DNA from: Pseudoalteromonas sp. 0303
Lineage (GTDB): Bacteria > Pseudomonadota > Gammaproteobacteria > Enterobacterales > Alteromonadaceae
DNA length: 64,000 bases
NCBI RefSeq assembly: GCF_013349995.1
Contig: NZ_JABVXF010000003.1
Coordinates: forward strand, 71,787-135,786
Direction: 5' to 3'
Position 1 is the first letter of the stretch. Each line of letters begins with the position of its first letter. Position numbers and translations under genes: made by a program. Positions 18,846 through 27,831 of the stretch are shown piece after piece. The notes beneath the pieces were generated by a model, which did no database searches, was not told the DNA's origin, and was given only the letters and a program-made list of their open reading frames with translations.

Positions 18846-19856
18846 TAACTTCATTGTCACCATCACAACGCCATGGTCGGTACTTTGATCATCATAGGCA
18901 AACTGGGGGTTGATCAAGTGCTGATCATAGGTGTGATAATCAACCACCTCAAAAAAGCTACCCTGAAACCCGGCATCAAACTCACGGGATAACAAAATAT
19001 AATCAAATACTGAGCTGCTACTACCAAAATAGTGGGTGGCTTCTCTGTCGTTCTCGGTGACAACATGGCGCTGATAGAGTTGCCAACTATCTTGTAGTTT
19101 GAACTCTGAACGAGATGGGCTATTTTGCCTATGACCGCTAAAACGAAGGTGGTCAGCGATAAAATGGTTAAGCACGCCATCGTGTAACTCATTATTAAAG
19201 TCCCCCATCACAATCACAGGGTTATTGGAATCCGCTCTGCGCTTAATGATTTCAACCAGTAACAGCGCTGCTTCACTGCCACGCTGCATACTTGATGCCC
19301 AGCGCCCAAGGGCTTGCGATTTTAACTGCATAACTAAGTTTTGCTGTTCGCTGTGGCTTTCATCATCTTGGTGATGGAGCATGCTGCGCTTTGATTTAAA
19401 GTGCACTACATAGCAATCGACGTGTCCTAAGTGAGGTACTTCAAGTGTCGCGCGAATAATACTGCGGCTAAAGTTAAAATTATCGCTCAAGCCCATCGCT
19501 AAAATATCATCTTGCTCTGCCTCAATCTGACTGACAGCAACAACTTTATAGCGTGAGGCAATGGCCACAACCGGATCGCGATAAATAAAGTCATCAATCA
19601 CCGTTGGCTCATCAACCACTGCAAAATAAGGGTAACCCTCTGCGTTAACTTGTTGTTTTAGTTCATTGATACTGAACACTTCTTGAAAGCCAATAATATC
19701 TGGCTGATGATTTTTAAGGTAATCGGCCAACCAGCGCTGCTTTTTGGCCCACTGCTCAGCGCTGTAAATGCGCTGAAAATCATAAAATGCGTCAGGTGGC
19801 GCTAAATAATTATATAAATTAAATGTCGCCACCATTAATTGACTGTTTTTTATCAC
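18837..19856 (-). CDS. endonuclease/exonuclease/phosphatase (EEP) family protein
   Basis: This 339-residue DNase I-like metal-dependent hydrolase starts MVATFNLYNYLAPP (Asn), then IIGFQEVFS (metal Glu), VVMGDFNNE (Asp/Asn) and ends with STDHGVVMVTM (Asp-His). All catalytic motifs are present. There is no signal peptide, so it is cytoplasmic. The substrate could be nucleic acid or a phosphoester. It lies just downstream of the STAS gene in the same orientation (8-base gap), so the two are probably one transcript. Confidence 0.87.
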   Translation of the reverse strand: MIKNSQLMVATFNLYNYLAPPDAFYDFQRIYSAEQWAKKQRWLADYLKNHQPDIIGFQEVFSINELKQQVNAEGYPYFAVVDEPTVIDDFIYRDPVVAIASRYKVVAVSQIEAEQDDILAMGLSDNFNFSRSIIRATLEVPHLGHVDCYVVHFKSKRSMLHHQDDESHSEQQNLVMQLKSQALGRWASSMQRGSEAALLLVEIIKRRADSNNPVIVMGDFNNELHDGVLNHFIADHLRFSGHRQNSPSRSEFKLQDSWQLYQRHVVTENDREATHYFGSSSSVFDYILLSREFDAGFQGSFFEVVDYHTYDQHLINPQFAYDDQSTDHGVVMVTMKLRD

Positions 19857-19864
19857 TTAACTCC

Positions 19865-20239
19865 TTATTCGTGTAACCACTCAGTGGCAATGATCGGGTC
19901 TTCAAAGTATTTCACTTCGCCACTGATAAACCAGTTACCCACTTTGCTTGCCACTTGTTGCCAGTTTTTGTTACCAAGCACAGCTATACGGCAAAACTCT
20001 TTGTTATGTTTAAGGCCTAACTTAAAATCATCCCACGCCGCTTGTAACTCCCAGCCTTCTAACTCAGTAATATCAACATAGGCTCTTATTTTTGCACTCG
20101 GAACTGCCGCTACAGCATTATCGATAAGAGGGGTGAGAGTTTTGTAATCCTCGTGGGTGAGCTTCCCCACGATTTTAATTGTGAGATAAAAAGTCGTGCC
20201 AGTTCGCTCAAGGCCAATGGCTAAACCATGCTTTTTCAT
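19865..20239 (-). CDS. STAS/SpoIIAA-like domain protein (DUF3478 type)
   Basis: This 124-residue protein has a single alpha/beta domain of the SpoIIAA-like kind, recognisable from LTHEDYKTLTPLID, then IRAYVDITELEGWELQAAWDDFKLGLKH and ending YFEDPIIATEWL. Such proteins are soluble and occur beside many envelope genes, with no settled role. The ATG at 20239 has a near-perfect GGAGG five bases upstream, which rules out the longer frame to 20260. It is the first gene of a probable two-gene operon with the EEP nuclease. Confidence 0.85.
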   Translation of the reverse strand: MKKHGLAIGLERTGTTFYLTIKIVGKLTHEDYKTLTPLIDNAVAAVPSAKIRAYVDITELEGWELQAAWDDFKLGLKHNKEFCRIAVLGNKNWQQVASKVGNWFISGEVKYFEDPIIATEWLHE

Positions 20240-20350
20240 GTCATCCTCCTTGTTATTCATAATTAATAACTGTACTTCCCTTGCTCTATCTGATCAACTA
20301 GGATGGTAGTCTCGTAATGACATTCATTAAAGCACAATTTAGGAGTTTCA

Positions 20351-21190
20351 ATGAGTAATACCGACAGTTATACGCCACCTAAAGTGTGGCAATGGGATGC
20401 AGAAAACGGTGGTGAATGGGCGAAGACGAATCGTCCGGTCTCAGGTGCAACCCACGAGAAAGACTTGCCCGTTGGTAAACATGACCTTCAACTCTACTCG
20501 CTTGCGACACCAAACGGCCAAAAAGTCACTATCATGCTCGAAGAGTTATTAGAGCTTGGTATTGATGAAGCCGACTACGATGCATTTTTAATTAAAATTG
20601 GCGATGGTGACCAGTTCTCTTCAGGGTTTGTAAGCGTTAATCCTAATTCAAAAATCCCAGCCTTAATGGATCACAGTACAACGCCCGTTACTCGCGTGTT
20701 TGAGTCAGGTGCAATTTTACAATACCTGGCAGAAAAGTTTGATGCGCTGATCCCAAGCGATCACGCCAGTAAAACAGAATGTCGAAATTGGCTATTTTGG
20801 CAAATGGGCTCTGCCCCATACTTAGGTGGAGGCTTCGGTCATTTTTATAGTTATGCCCCTTTCAAGATGCAGTACCCAATTGATCGCTTCACCATGGAAG
20901 TAAAACGCCAGTTAGACGTATTAAACCGCCATTTAAGCGACCATGACTACATGGCTGGTAGCGAATATTCAATTGCCGATATCGCTATTTGGCCTTGGTA
21001 TGGCAGCTTGGTACTTGGCAATTTATACGATGCGGCAGAGTTTTTAGATGTTGAGTCATATAGCCATGTGATGCGCTGGGCAAAACAAATTGAACGCCGC
21101 CCTGCTGTAAAACGAGGTCGCAGAGTTAACAAAACATGGGGTGATGAAGCTGAGCAGCTAGCAGAGCGCCACTCTAAGGACGATTTTTAA
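20351..21190 (+). CDS. yghU: glutathione-dependent disulfide-bond oxidoreductase YghU
   Basis: This Nu-class glutathione transferase reduces disulfides using two bound glutathiones. The N terminus (YTPPKVWQWD, then NRPVSGATHEKDLPVGKHDLQLYSLATPNGQKV) closely follows E. coli YghU. The active-site loop PNGQKVTIMLEEL has Asn/Thr rather than Ser/Tyr/Cys, as in Nu GSTs. The C-terminal helical domain is complete (SIADIAIWPWYGSL). It has 279 residues, a normal length. The ribosome-binding site is AGGAG. Confidence 0.94.
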   Translation: MSNTDSYTPPKVWQWDAENGGEWAKTNRPVSGATHEKDLPVGKHDLQLYSLATPNGQKVTIMLEELLELGIDEADYDAFLIKIGDGDQFSSGFVSVNPNSKIPALMDHSTTPVTRVFESGAILQYLAEKFDALIPSDHASKTECRNWLFWQMGSAPYLGGGFGHFYSYAPFKMQYPIDRFTMEVKRQLDVLNRHLSDHDYMAGSEYSIADIAIWPWYGSLVLGNLYDAAEFLDVESYSHVMRWAKQIERRPAVKRGRRVNKTWGDEAEQLAERHSKDDF

Positions 21191-21225
21191 GGGCTTAAAT
21201 GCCCTTTTTCATAAAAATAAAAAGT

Positions 21226-22524
21226 ATGCAAAAGCTCAGCAAAGAAGATGTCTACCAACGCCTCAGTAACACCGAGGATGCCCGTGCCTGCAAAGCGATT
21301 GATGAAGCCGCTTGTAAAGTGGTGCCCGGCAATTTTCTTACCTTATTAGTAAGCCAACTATTTAGTAAGTTTGCAGATGCCCTGTTAAACCCTAAAGTGA
21401 CCCTACCGTGGCTTTTACAGAGCATTAATGTACCAAGTAGTTTTATTGCTTGGCTTGTGCCTATTCGTGAGTCAGGCTCAATGTTGCCACAACTGGCCAT
21501 CGCCAGTGCTATTCGTAGGCTCCCAGTTAGAAAGTGGGTTTGGGTGATTGGCGCCATAGTGCAAGCATTGTGTATTGTTGGCATGCTTATTTGTGCTTTA
21601 ACACTCCAAGGTACAACGGCAGGTTTTGCTATCATCGCTATTTTGATTGTCTTTAGCCTTGCCCGTGGCTTTAATTCCATTGCTGCAAAAGATGTATTAG
21701 GCAAGGTCATACCTAAACAACAACGAGGCAGCATTAGCGGTCTTGCTGCGAGTTTTGCCGGATTTGCAACGCTCACCTTTGGTCTTGGTTTATGGTATCT
21801 ACAAAGCCTTGGCTATGAAAATGGGGTGTATGTTGCTTTAATGCTGGCTGCTTTAATGTGGCTGTTTGCAGCGCTCAGTTATAGCCGCATTCAAGAATAC
21901 AAGGGCGCAACCGAGGGCGCTGAAAACGGCTTTTTGCATGCTTTGTCAAAATTAAAACTGCTTTACCAAGATAAGCAATTTGCTCACTTTATTATCACTC
22001 GTGCGTTGTTGCTATGTTCTGCTTTGAGCGCCCCGTTTTATATCGTTCTTGCCAGTGAACAGGCTTTCGACTTTTCTCTGCTTGCTACATTTATGGCGCT
22101 TTCGGGGCTTGCCAGCTTAGTATCTGCGCCTATCTGGGGTCGACTAAGTGACTTATCGAGCCGCAAGGTATTAGTGTTTGCTGCACTGCTCGTCACCCTC
22201 AACGGTTTCGCCGTTTATTTAGTTGCTTATCTGAGCCCACAAACGCTCAATGAGTTTTGGCTATTACCGCTCTGTTATTTTTTACTCACCGTAGCTCATC
22301 AAGGGGTTCGCCTTGGTCGTAAAACCTACCTTGTTGATATGGCTGAAGGAAACAAGCGCACTGACTATGTCTCTGTTAGTAATACGGTGATCGGAGTTAT
22401 ATTATTACTGCTAGGTAGCGTCGGCTTACTAAATACCTACTTAACGACTGCTGAGTTAATTTTTTTCTACAGTATCTTAGGCTTACTTGGTGCAATTAGT
22501 GCGTGGTTTTTAAAAGAAGCTTAA
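21226..22524 (+). CDS. MFS transporter
   Basis: This protein of about 432 residues has twelve predicted helices. A cytoplasmic N-terminal stretch (QKLSKEDVYQRLSNTEDARACKAI) precedes the first membrane segment. Between helices 2 and 3 lies PIRESGSMLPQLAIASAIRRLPVRKW. The second half has APIWGRLSDLSSRKVLVFAAL, the conserved MFS loop. The ATG at 21226 is preferred, because the earlier ATG (21199) lies inside a small hairpin (AGGGC/GCCCTTTTT) that ends yghU. No substrate can be assigned. Confidence 0.85.
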   Translation: MQKLSKEDVYQRLSNTEDARACKAIDEAACKVVPGNFLTLLVSQLFSKFADALLNPKVTLPWLLQSINVPSSFIAWLVPIRESGSMLPQLAIASAIRRLPVRKWVWVIGAIVQALCIVGMLICALTLQGTTAGFAIIAILIVFSLARGFNSIAAKDVLGKVIPKQQRGSISGLAASFAGFATLTFGLGLWYLQSLGYENGVYVALMLAALMWLFAALSYSRIQEYKGATEGAENGFLHALSKLKLLYQDKQFAHFIITRALLLCSALSAPFYIVLASEQAFDFSLLATFMALSGLASLVSAPIWGRLSDLSSRKVLVFAALLVTLNGFAVYLVAYLSPQTLNEFWLLPLCYFLLTVAHQGVRLGRKTYLVDMAEGNKRTDYVSVSNTVIGVILLLLGSVGLLNTYLTTAELIFFYSILGLLGAISAWFLKEA

Positions 22525-22526
22525 TT

Positions 22527-22552
22527 AAAAAGGCGACCTAGGTCGCCTTTTT
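22527..22552. terminator. bidirectional terminator between MFS and S9 peptidase genes
   Basis: An almost perfect palindrome (AAAAGGCGACC tag GTCGCCTTTT type) has A and T runs on both sides, placed exactly between two convergent stops. Confidence 0.85.
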
Positions 22553-22557
22553 CTTTG

Positions 22558-24480
22558 CTAATTTTTCAAGTTCTTATCGAAAAACTCTAAAAACGCTTTC
22601 AGCGTTTTAATTCTATACGGCTGGTGCGATAAGTAATGGTCGCCATCTTCTAGCTCAATGTAAGTAACATCTTTACCTTCGTCTTTAAGTTCATCATCCA
22701 TTTCACGACTATGATAAACAGGCACTACATTATCATCAGAGCCATGAACCAATAGCACCGGACGATTAATTTGCTTTGCAAAATTAACAGGCGACACTTT
22801 TTCTAGTTTATCGCCATCAGTTCCAAATTGCTTACGCACAATTTCTTTATTAGTGAAATAACGCGCTTTACTAACAATACGCTCAAGATCAGTAACGCCA
22901 GCAAAGCTTGCTGCACATTTGAATGTTTCAGGGTGTTTAACCACTGCCATTAATGCAGCATAGCCACCATAACTTGCCCCGCCTATACAGATTTTATCTT
23001 TATTAGCGATACCTTCTTCAACAAGCCAATTCGCCGCATCTTGCAAGTCATCTTGCATTTCTTTACCAAAACCTTGAACTGCAGCCATCTCAAATTCATG
23101 GCCATAGCCACTTGAACCACGAAAGTTTGGTTGTAGTACTGCATAACCATTATAAGCAAGTAACGCAGTCCAATAGTCAAAACCAGCGTAATCACGAGCC
23201 ATTGGCCCGCCATGAGGGAACACAATAGTTGGTAACTTATCACCTTCTTTGTAGCCCACAGGTAAAGTTAAATACCCTTCAATAGTTAACCCATCACGAG
23301 CTTTATAACTAATTTTCTTTTTACCGCTGTAAACAGTTTCATTCACATCTGGGAATGCGGTTGCAAATACAGTTAGCTCACTTGTATCACGGTTCCCTAA
23401 CATGTAAGTTCCAGGGCTATCGTCGCTTGTTAAATAAAGCACATATTGGCGTTGGTCTTTACTGGTATCAATTATATCAATATCAAATTTATCTTTTGGT
23501 AAAACAGCGCGCAAACCTGTGTAGAGCTTATTTAAATCTTCATTCCAGTAACGTATACCTTCATCTAATTGAGAGTGTGTAAACCCTGCTACTTCACCAG
23601 TAAGTGAAGAATAAAAAATATGACCGTCGAAGTCATAGTTATCATCGCTAAACACTAACTCTTTATTCATGGTCGTTAGGTTCATTTTATAAAGTGCATC
23701 ATAGCCATCTTTAAGTGCTTTGAAATAAAGAATATTAGGGTCTTTATCGAAGCCCAAAACAGTCACTACATCAGGGCTAAATGCTTTATATTTGAATAAC
23801 GTTTTACGGTTATCTCGATCTTCGTCATAAAGAATATATTCAAATTCGTCTTCATCCATTTTAAGGGCAATACGCACATTACCTTGGCGGTCTGCTGTCC
23901 AATCAATAACTTTACTGCGTGAGCGCTGAATTTTTTTCTTACGAAGTGTATTTAAATCAAGTTCATACACGCCAGGGGCATTGGCAACATCAAAATCACC
24001 TTGCACTAAGATCTTGTCTTTTTTATCGGGTAAAAAGCTGATGACCTGATCACCAAATTGCGGTTGGCGTTCATCACGATTATAGTTTGGCTCATTGGCT
24101 AATTTTGCCTTGCCTTTATCTTTAATATTATAGGCATACATGCGAGTTGATGAATATTTAGGGCCGCCAAATTGGCGTTGAATATAGCGGGCACCTAAAA
24201 GTAGTACCTCATCATTTGCCCATTCATACCAATCGAAGAAAATAGTGTGATTATCTGAACGAATAATAGAATCAGCTTCTTTAGTTTTACGGTTATAAAC
24301 CATTAAAACCAACTCACCATTCACATTTCGAATAAACGATATATGTTCACCACTAGGCGAAAATTTTACTTGGCTAAAAGCGCGTAAAGAGGCAAATGAT
24401 TCAATAGGGAGTTTCGTGTTTTCAGCAGCACGGGGCATTAAGCTCAGCATTGCAAAAAGAGTAAGCAGTAAGTACTTCAT
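22558..24480 (-). CDS. secreted S9-family (prolyl oligopeptidase/acylaminoacyl-peptidase-like) peptidase
   Basis: A signal peptide (LLLTLFAMLSLMPRA) precedes a seven-bladed beta-propeller region (about residues 25-370) and an alpha/beta-hydrolase domain. The catalytic Ser is in CIGGASYGGYAALM, the Asp in LVHGSDDNVVP and the His in ELEDGDHYLSH. The FPHGGPMARD oxyanion segment is intact. It has 640 residues from ATG 24480, which is preferred over 24492. It probably degrades oligopeptides in the periplasm. A second S9 gene starts at 62576. Confidence 0.92.
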   Translation of the reverse strand: MKYLLLTLFAMLSLMPRAAENTKLPIESFASLRAFSQVKFSPSGEHISFIRNVNGELVLMVYNRKTKEADSIIRSDNHTIFFDWYEWANDEVLLLGARYIQRQFGGPKYSSTRMYAYNIKDKGKAKLANEPNYNRDERQPQFGDQVISFLPDKKDKILVQGDFDVANAPGVYELDLNTLRKKKIQRSRSKVIDWTADRQGNVRIALKMDEDEFEYILYDEDRDNRKTLFKYKAFSPDVVTVLGFDKDPNILYFKALKDGYDALYKMNLTTMNKELVFSDDNYDFDGHIFYSSLTGEVAGFTHSQLDEGIRYWNEDLNKLYTGLRAVLPKDKFDIDIIDTSKDQRQYVLYLTSDDSPGTYMLGNRDTSELTVFATAFPDVNETVYSGKKKISYKARDGLTIEGYLTLPVGYKEGDKLPTIVFPHGGPMARDYAGFDYWTALLAYNGYAVLQPNFRGSSGYGHEFEMAAVQGFGKEMQDDLQDAANWLVEEGIANKDKICIGGASYGGYAALMAVVKHPETFKCAASFAGVTDLERIVSKARYFTNKEIVRKQFGTDGDKLEKVSPVNFAKQINRPVLLVHGSDDNVVPVYHSREMDDELKDEGKDVTYIELEDGDHYLSHQPYRIKTLKAFLEFFDKNLKN

Positions 24481-24554
24481 AATAAAGTCCATTTCATTTT
24501 TATTGTTCCTACAATAATAACATTAAATTAAAAAGGAAGACCAGCAGGCAAATC

Positions 24555-24564
24555 TAGGTACCTA
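24555..24564. promoter_or_regulatory. palindrome upstream of azoR
   Basis: TAGGTACCTA is a perfect ten-base palindrome, followed at about 24570-24585 by a near-palindrome TTCGTTT/AAGCGAA. A TATAAT -10-like hexamer at 24629-24634 follows. These could be operators for the divergent S9 and azoR genes, but this is inference from symmetry only. Confidence 0.3.
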
Positions 24565-24664
24565 TCATATTCGTTTAAAGCGAACATAACACTCGATTAA
24601 TAGCATTATTAATTTATTTTTTGCTAATTATAATAGCTGCACAACTTCAGTTTTCTTAGGTGAC

Positions 24665-25267
24665 ATGATGAAAAAAGTACTTGTGTTAAATTCATCTTTA
24701 AATGGTGAACAAGGTAATTCAACCAAGCTTAGCCAACTATTTGTTGAGCAGCTTGCTAACAACCAACAAATTTCAGTAACAACTCGCGATTTAAGCGACA
24801 ATGCGATTGCTCACTTAACGCAGACAGAAATGGCTGCTTGGATGACTGATGCAAACGAACGTAGCGATGAGCAAAAGCTACTTGCTGCAATTTCTGACGA
24901 TTTAATTGCTGAACTTAACGATAACGAACTGATTGTTATTGGTATGCCAATGTATAACTTTGGTATTCCATCAACATTCAAAGCTTGGATTGATCGTATT
25001 GCTCGTGCTGGTATTACATTTAAATACACAGAGCAAGGCGCTGTAGGTTTAATTAAAGACAAAAAAGTAGTTGTACTTGCTGCGCGTGGTGGTGTATATC
25101 AAGGCACCGACATGGATACACAAACTAAATACTTAAAAGATGTACTTGGTTTTGTGGGTATGACAGATGTTAACTTTATTTACGCTGAAGGCCTTGCAAT
25201 GCCAGGTGCAGAGCAAAGCTTAGAAGCAGCACAAAACGAAATAAAGGCTTTCACCGCGTCACTTTAA
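24665..25267 (+). CDS. azoR: FMN-dependent NADH-azoreductase / NADH:quinone oxidoreductase
   Basis: This 200-residue flavodoxin-fold enzyme reduces quinones and azo compounds by two electrons. Motifs are KVLVLNSSLNGEQGNS (FMN phosphate loop), MPMYNFGIPSTFKAWIDRIARAGITFKY (family signature) and VVLAARGGVYQGT. Length equals E. coli AzoR. Start codons at 24665 and 24668 are adjacent; the AGGTGA site fits either. It is convergent with the small minus-strand gene at 25323. Confidence 0.94.
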   Translation: MMKKVLVLNSSLNGEQGNSTKLSQLFVEQLANNQQISVTTRDLSDNAIAHLTQTEMAAWMTDANERSDEQKLLAAISDDLIAELNDNELIVIGMPMYNFGIPSTFKAWIDRIARAGITFKYTEQGAVGLIKDKKVVVLAARGGVYQGTDMDTQTKYLKDVLGFVGMTDVNFIYAEGLAMPGAEQSLEAAQNEIKAFTASL

Positions 25268-25291
25268 TATGTGATTAATAAAGCTAGATAT

Positions 25292-25317
25292 AAAAAAGCG
25301 GTCATCATGACCGCTTT
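25292..25317 (-). terminator. terminator, polarity favouring the minus-strand gene
   Basis: The stem AAAGCGGTCA/TGACCGCTTT has a three-base loop. On the minus strand it is followed by six Ts, while on the plus strand it is followed by GTGATT. It should therefore work best for a transcript arriving from 25323-25544, although it may also help end azoR. Confidence 0.7.
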
Positions 25318-25322
25318 GTGAT

Positions 25323-25544
25323 TTACGCTGTGACCGATAACAGCGAATCACCTTCAGATAAACCAAACTTTTCTTGCACAGAGGCTAGAGTCGCTTCTTT
25401 ATCTTCTTCTCCCAGTTGATCTGAATACCATCCAAAAGTGTGTGGGCAATATGCTACAAATGTGGAAACTTTGTGGATTGCTTTAGTAATTAATCTAAGT
25501 TGTGACTTGCTACGTATAACCACCAAAGCAATTTTCAACTCCAC
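25323..25544 (-). CDS. possible small protein, 73 aa or shorter
   Basis: An open frame on the minus strand ends five bases from a hairpin whose T run is on its own strand. The C-terminal half ([19 protein letters not shown] then [19 protein letters not shown]) has the acidic, codon-normal look of real protein. The start is unclear: a GTG at 25544 without a good ribosome-binding site, or a TTG further in. Its 5' end abuts the photolyase start at 25549 head to head. I do not recognise a family. It could still be a chance frame. Confidence 0.45.
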   Translation of the reverse strand: MELKIALVVIRSKSQLRLITKAIHKVSTFVAYCPHTFGWYSDQLGEEDKEATLASVQEKFGLSEGDSLLSVTA

Positions 25545-25548
25545 GTTT

Positions 25549-27045
25549 ATGGCAGGCTCAAAAAAACAAAAAGTAAATCTTGTTTGGTTTAAACGTGACC
25601 TACGACTATCTGATCATCAGCCACTTGCCAGTGCAATTGCATCAGAGCTGCCTTGCTTACTTATTTACAACTTTGAGCCCCTATTACTCGAAGACCCTCA
25701 TTACAGCTTTAGGCACTGGCGTTTTGTTGCTCAGTCACTTAAAGACATCAACCAACAGCTCGAAAAATATAACGCTGAAATCGCCATTTATAATCAAGAA
25801 ATGATTACCTTGTTAGAAACCCTTAGTGAAAATTTTGATATCGCAGGGGTTTATAGTCATGAAGAAATAGGTCTTTACAATACCTTTGAGCGAGATAAAC
25901 AGGTCAAACGCTGGCTAAACAGCAAACTAATTCCTTGGTATGAAACACCACTTGGAGGTGTAAAACGAGCGCGGCCAAAACAGTTTGATTGGCAAAAACA
26001 TTGGCATGGTGTGATGAACCAACGTCTTGTAACGCCAAATTGGCAAGCATTTAATGCAGTTCTGCCTAATAATTACCAAGCAGCAACCTGTGCTGATGAT
26101 TTTCTAAAGCACGACCCGCAGTTTCAATATGGTGGCCCTCATGCAGCCAGAGCTTGCCTACAGAGCTTTGTAGAAGAACGTGCAAAGAACTACCAAAGTG
26201 GCATCTCGAGCCCTTCCAAAAGTAGAGATTCATGCTCTAGGCTTTCGCCTTACTTAGCCTTTGGCAACCTGAGCCTCAGACAAGTTTATCAAACTCTAAA
26301 ATACTATTTAGCGAAGCAGCCTTTAAGCTGGCGTCGCTCATTACATGCTTTTGAATCTAGGCTTCACTGGCATTGCCATTTTATGCAAAAATTCGAAAAT
26401 CAATGCAGCATGGAGTTTGCACCGCAAAATGCGGGCTACAAGCACTACCCTTATCGCGATGATGAACATGTTGCTGAGCACCTAAAGCGCTTTGAGCAAG
26501 GTCAAACAGGTATTCCCATTATTGATGCGTGCATGCGCTGCCTAGCAGCAACGGGTTACATTAATTTTCGAATGCGCGCTATGTTAGTCAGCTTTATGAC
26601 TCATCATATGAACATTCATTGGCAATCAGTCAGCTTTATTTTATCGCGTTATTTTTTAGATTTTGAGCCTGGTATTCACTACCCACAAATCCAAATGCAA
26701 GCATCTGTCACAGGAACCAACACGATTCGTTTGTATAACCCAATAAAGCAATCTGAAGACAAAGACCCAGATGGCATATTTATTAAAACATGGTGCCCTG
26801 AGCTTAAAAACTTACCCATAGAAGATCTCCACCAGCCATGGCAACAGCCGCCAATGGAGGCCTTATTTAATAACTTTAAACTCGGCGAAGACTACCCTGA
26901 GCCTATGGTAGATATTGAACATGCAGCCAAACAAGCACGTGAGCGATTATGGTCATTTCGAGAACGTGATGATGTAAAGCGTGGCACAAAAGCCGTACTG
27001 AATAAGCATGTGATAAGCCATAAAAGACAACGACATGGCTCATAA
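25549..27045 (+). CDS. photolyase/cryptochrome-family flavoprotein
   Basis: This 498-residue protein has an N-terminal photolyase alpha/beta domain ([21 protein letters not shown]) and a C-terminal FAD-binding helical domain ([18 protein letters not shown], then [24 protein letters not shown]). It is probably a CPD photolyase-like repair enzyme or cryptochrome. The region equivalent to the Asn/Trp segment of E. coli PhrB (NNGGWQW) reads [10 protein letters not shown] instead, so the FAD-proximal tryptophan is missing. It belongs to the subfamily that travels with DUF2256, whose gene overlaps its last codons. ATG 25549 is the first plausible start, with a weak ribosome-binding site. Confidence 0.88.
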   Translation: MAGSKKQKVNLVWFKRDLRLSDHQPLASAIASELPCLLIYNFEPLLLEDPHYSFRHWRFVAQSLKDINQQLEKYNAEIAIYNQEMITLLETLSENFDIAGVYSHEEIGLYNTFERDKQVKRWLNSKLIPWYETPLGGVKRARPKQFDWQKHWHGVMNQRLVTPNWQAFNAVLPNNYQAATCADDFLKHDPQFQYGGPHAARACLQSFVEERAKNYQSGISSPSKSRDSCSRLSPYLAFGNLSLRQVYQTLKYYLAKQPLSWRRSLHAFESRLHWHCHFMQKFENQCSMEFAPQNAGYKHYPYRDDEHVAEHLKRFEQGQTGIPIIDACMRCLAATGYINFRMRAMLVSFMTHHMNIHWQSVSFILSRYFLDFEPGIHYPQIQMQASVTGTNTIRLYNPIKQSEDKDPDGIFIKTWCPELKNLPIEDLHQPWQQPPMEALFNNFKLGEDYPEPMVDIEHAAKQARERLWSFRERDDVKRGTKAVLNKHVISHKRQRHGS

Positions 27046-27187
27046 AAAGCTTAATCTACCTAGTAAAACCTGCCCCGTTTGCGACAGGCCATTTATGTGG
27101 CGTAAAAAATGGCAACGCGACTGGCAGCATGTAAAGTACTGCTCTGAACGTTGCAAGCGTGAAGCAAAAAGAAATATTGGCGTTTAA
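27035..27187 (+). CDS. DUF2256 domain protein, 50 aa, zinc-finger-like
   Basis: A short gene starts ATG at 27035 and overlaps the photolyase stop by 11 bases. The protein [20 protein letters not shown] continues [24 protein letters not shown]. The two Cys pairs (CPVC and CSERC) with the aromatic/basic core are the DUF2256 pattern, probably one zinc knuckle. Translational coupling to the flavoprotein gene suggests a partner role. DUF2256 genes next to photolyase/cryptochrome genes are known from other marine bacteria, and the function is not established. Confidence 0.9.
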   Translation: MAHKKLNLPSKTCPVCDRPFMWRKKWQRDWQHVKYCSERCKREAKRNIGV

Positions 27188-27276
27188 GTTGCACTTATAT
27201 CGTTAACTCACAGTTTTCGGCACAAAACCCTGAAAGCCTTTCACGGTTGTCGAAAAAATTTACAAAGGAGATGACG

Positions 27277-27705
27277 ATGACGATTAAAAAATCTGCACAT
27301 ACGAGTTGGTCTGGTGATATTAAATCTGGCAAAGGCTATATTTCTAGTCAAAGTGGCGCGCTTGAGAAACAGCCATTTGGCTTTAACACTCGCTTTGAAG
27401 ATAAGCCAGGTACTAACCCTGAAGAACTTGTTGCAGCGGCACACAGTAGCTGTTTTAGCATGGCGCTATCGCTTGCACTAACTGAAGCTGGCTTTGTCGC
27501 TGACGACATAACGACCAAAGCAACAGTGAGCCTTGATGAGGTTGATGACGGCTTCGAAGTGAGCCACATTGCACTTGATGTTAGTGCAAAGATAAAAGAA
27601 ATTTCGAGCGAAAAGTTTGAGCAACTTTGTGAGCAAACCAAGCAAGGCTGCCCTATTTCTAAACTGATGAATGCCGAAATATCACTCACCACAACACTTA
27701 ATTAA
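27277..27705 (+). CDS. osmC: OsmC-family peroxiredoxin
   Basis: This 142-residue thiol peroxidase reduces organic hydroperoxides. The peroxidatic Cys is in LVAAAHSSCFSMALSLAL and the resolving Cys in QTKQGCPISKLM, both conserved in OsmC. The GTNPEELVAAAH segment separates it from Ohr. The start at 27277 has GGAG six bases upstream; earlier in-frame starts are worse. It is probably monocistronic and cytoplasmic. Confidence 0.93.
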   Translation: MTIKKSAHTSWSGDIKSGKGYISSQSGALEKQPFGFNTRFEDKPGTNPEELVAAAHSSCFSMALSLALTEAGFVADDITTKATVSLDEVDDGFEVSHIALDVSAKIKEISSEKFEQLCEQTKQGCPISKLMNAEISLTTTLN

Positions 27706-27831
27706 TCTCTGTAGGCCAAGCACTGCTTGGCCTTTTCACAAACTAACAGACCCACAACACTTTATTACAATGTAAGTAGCTGCTTGTTGTATTATCTTTA
27801 TGAAATAAAACCAAATACAACAAGGATATGT

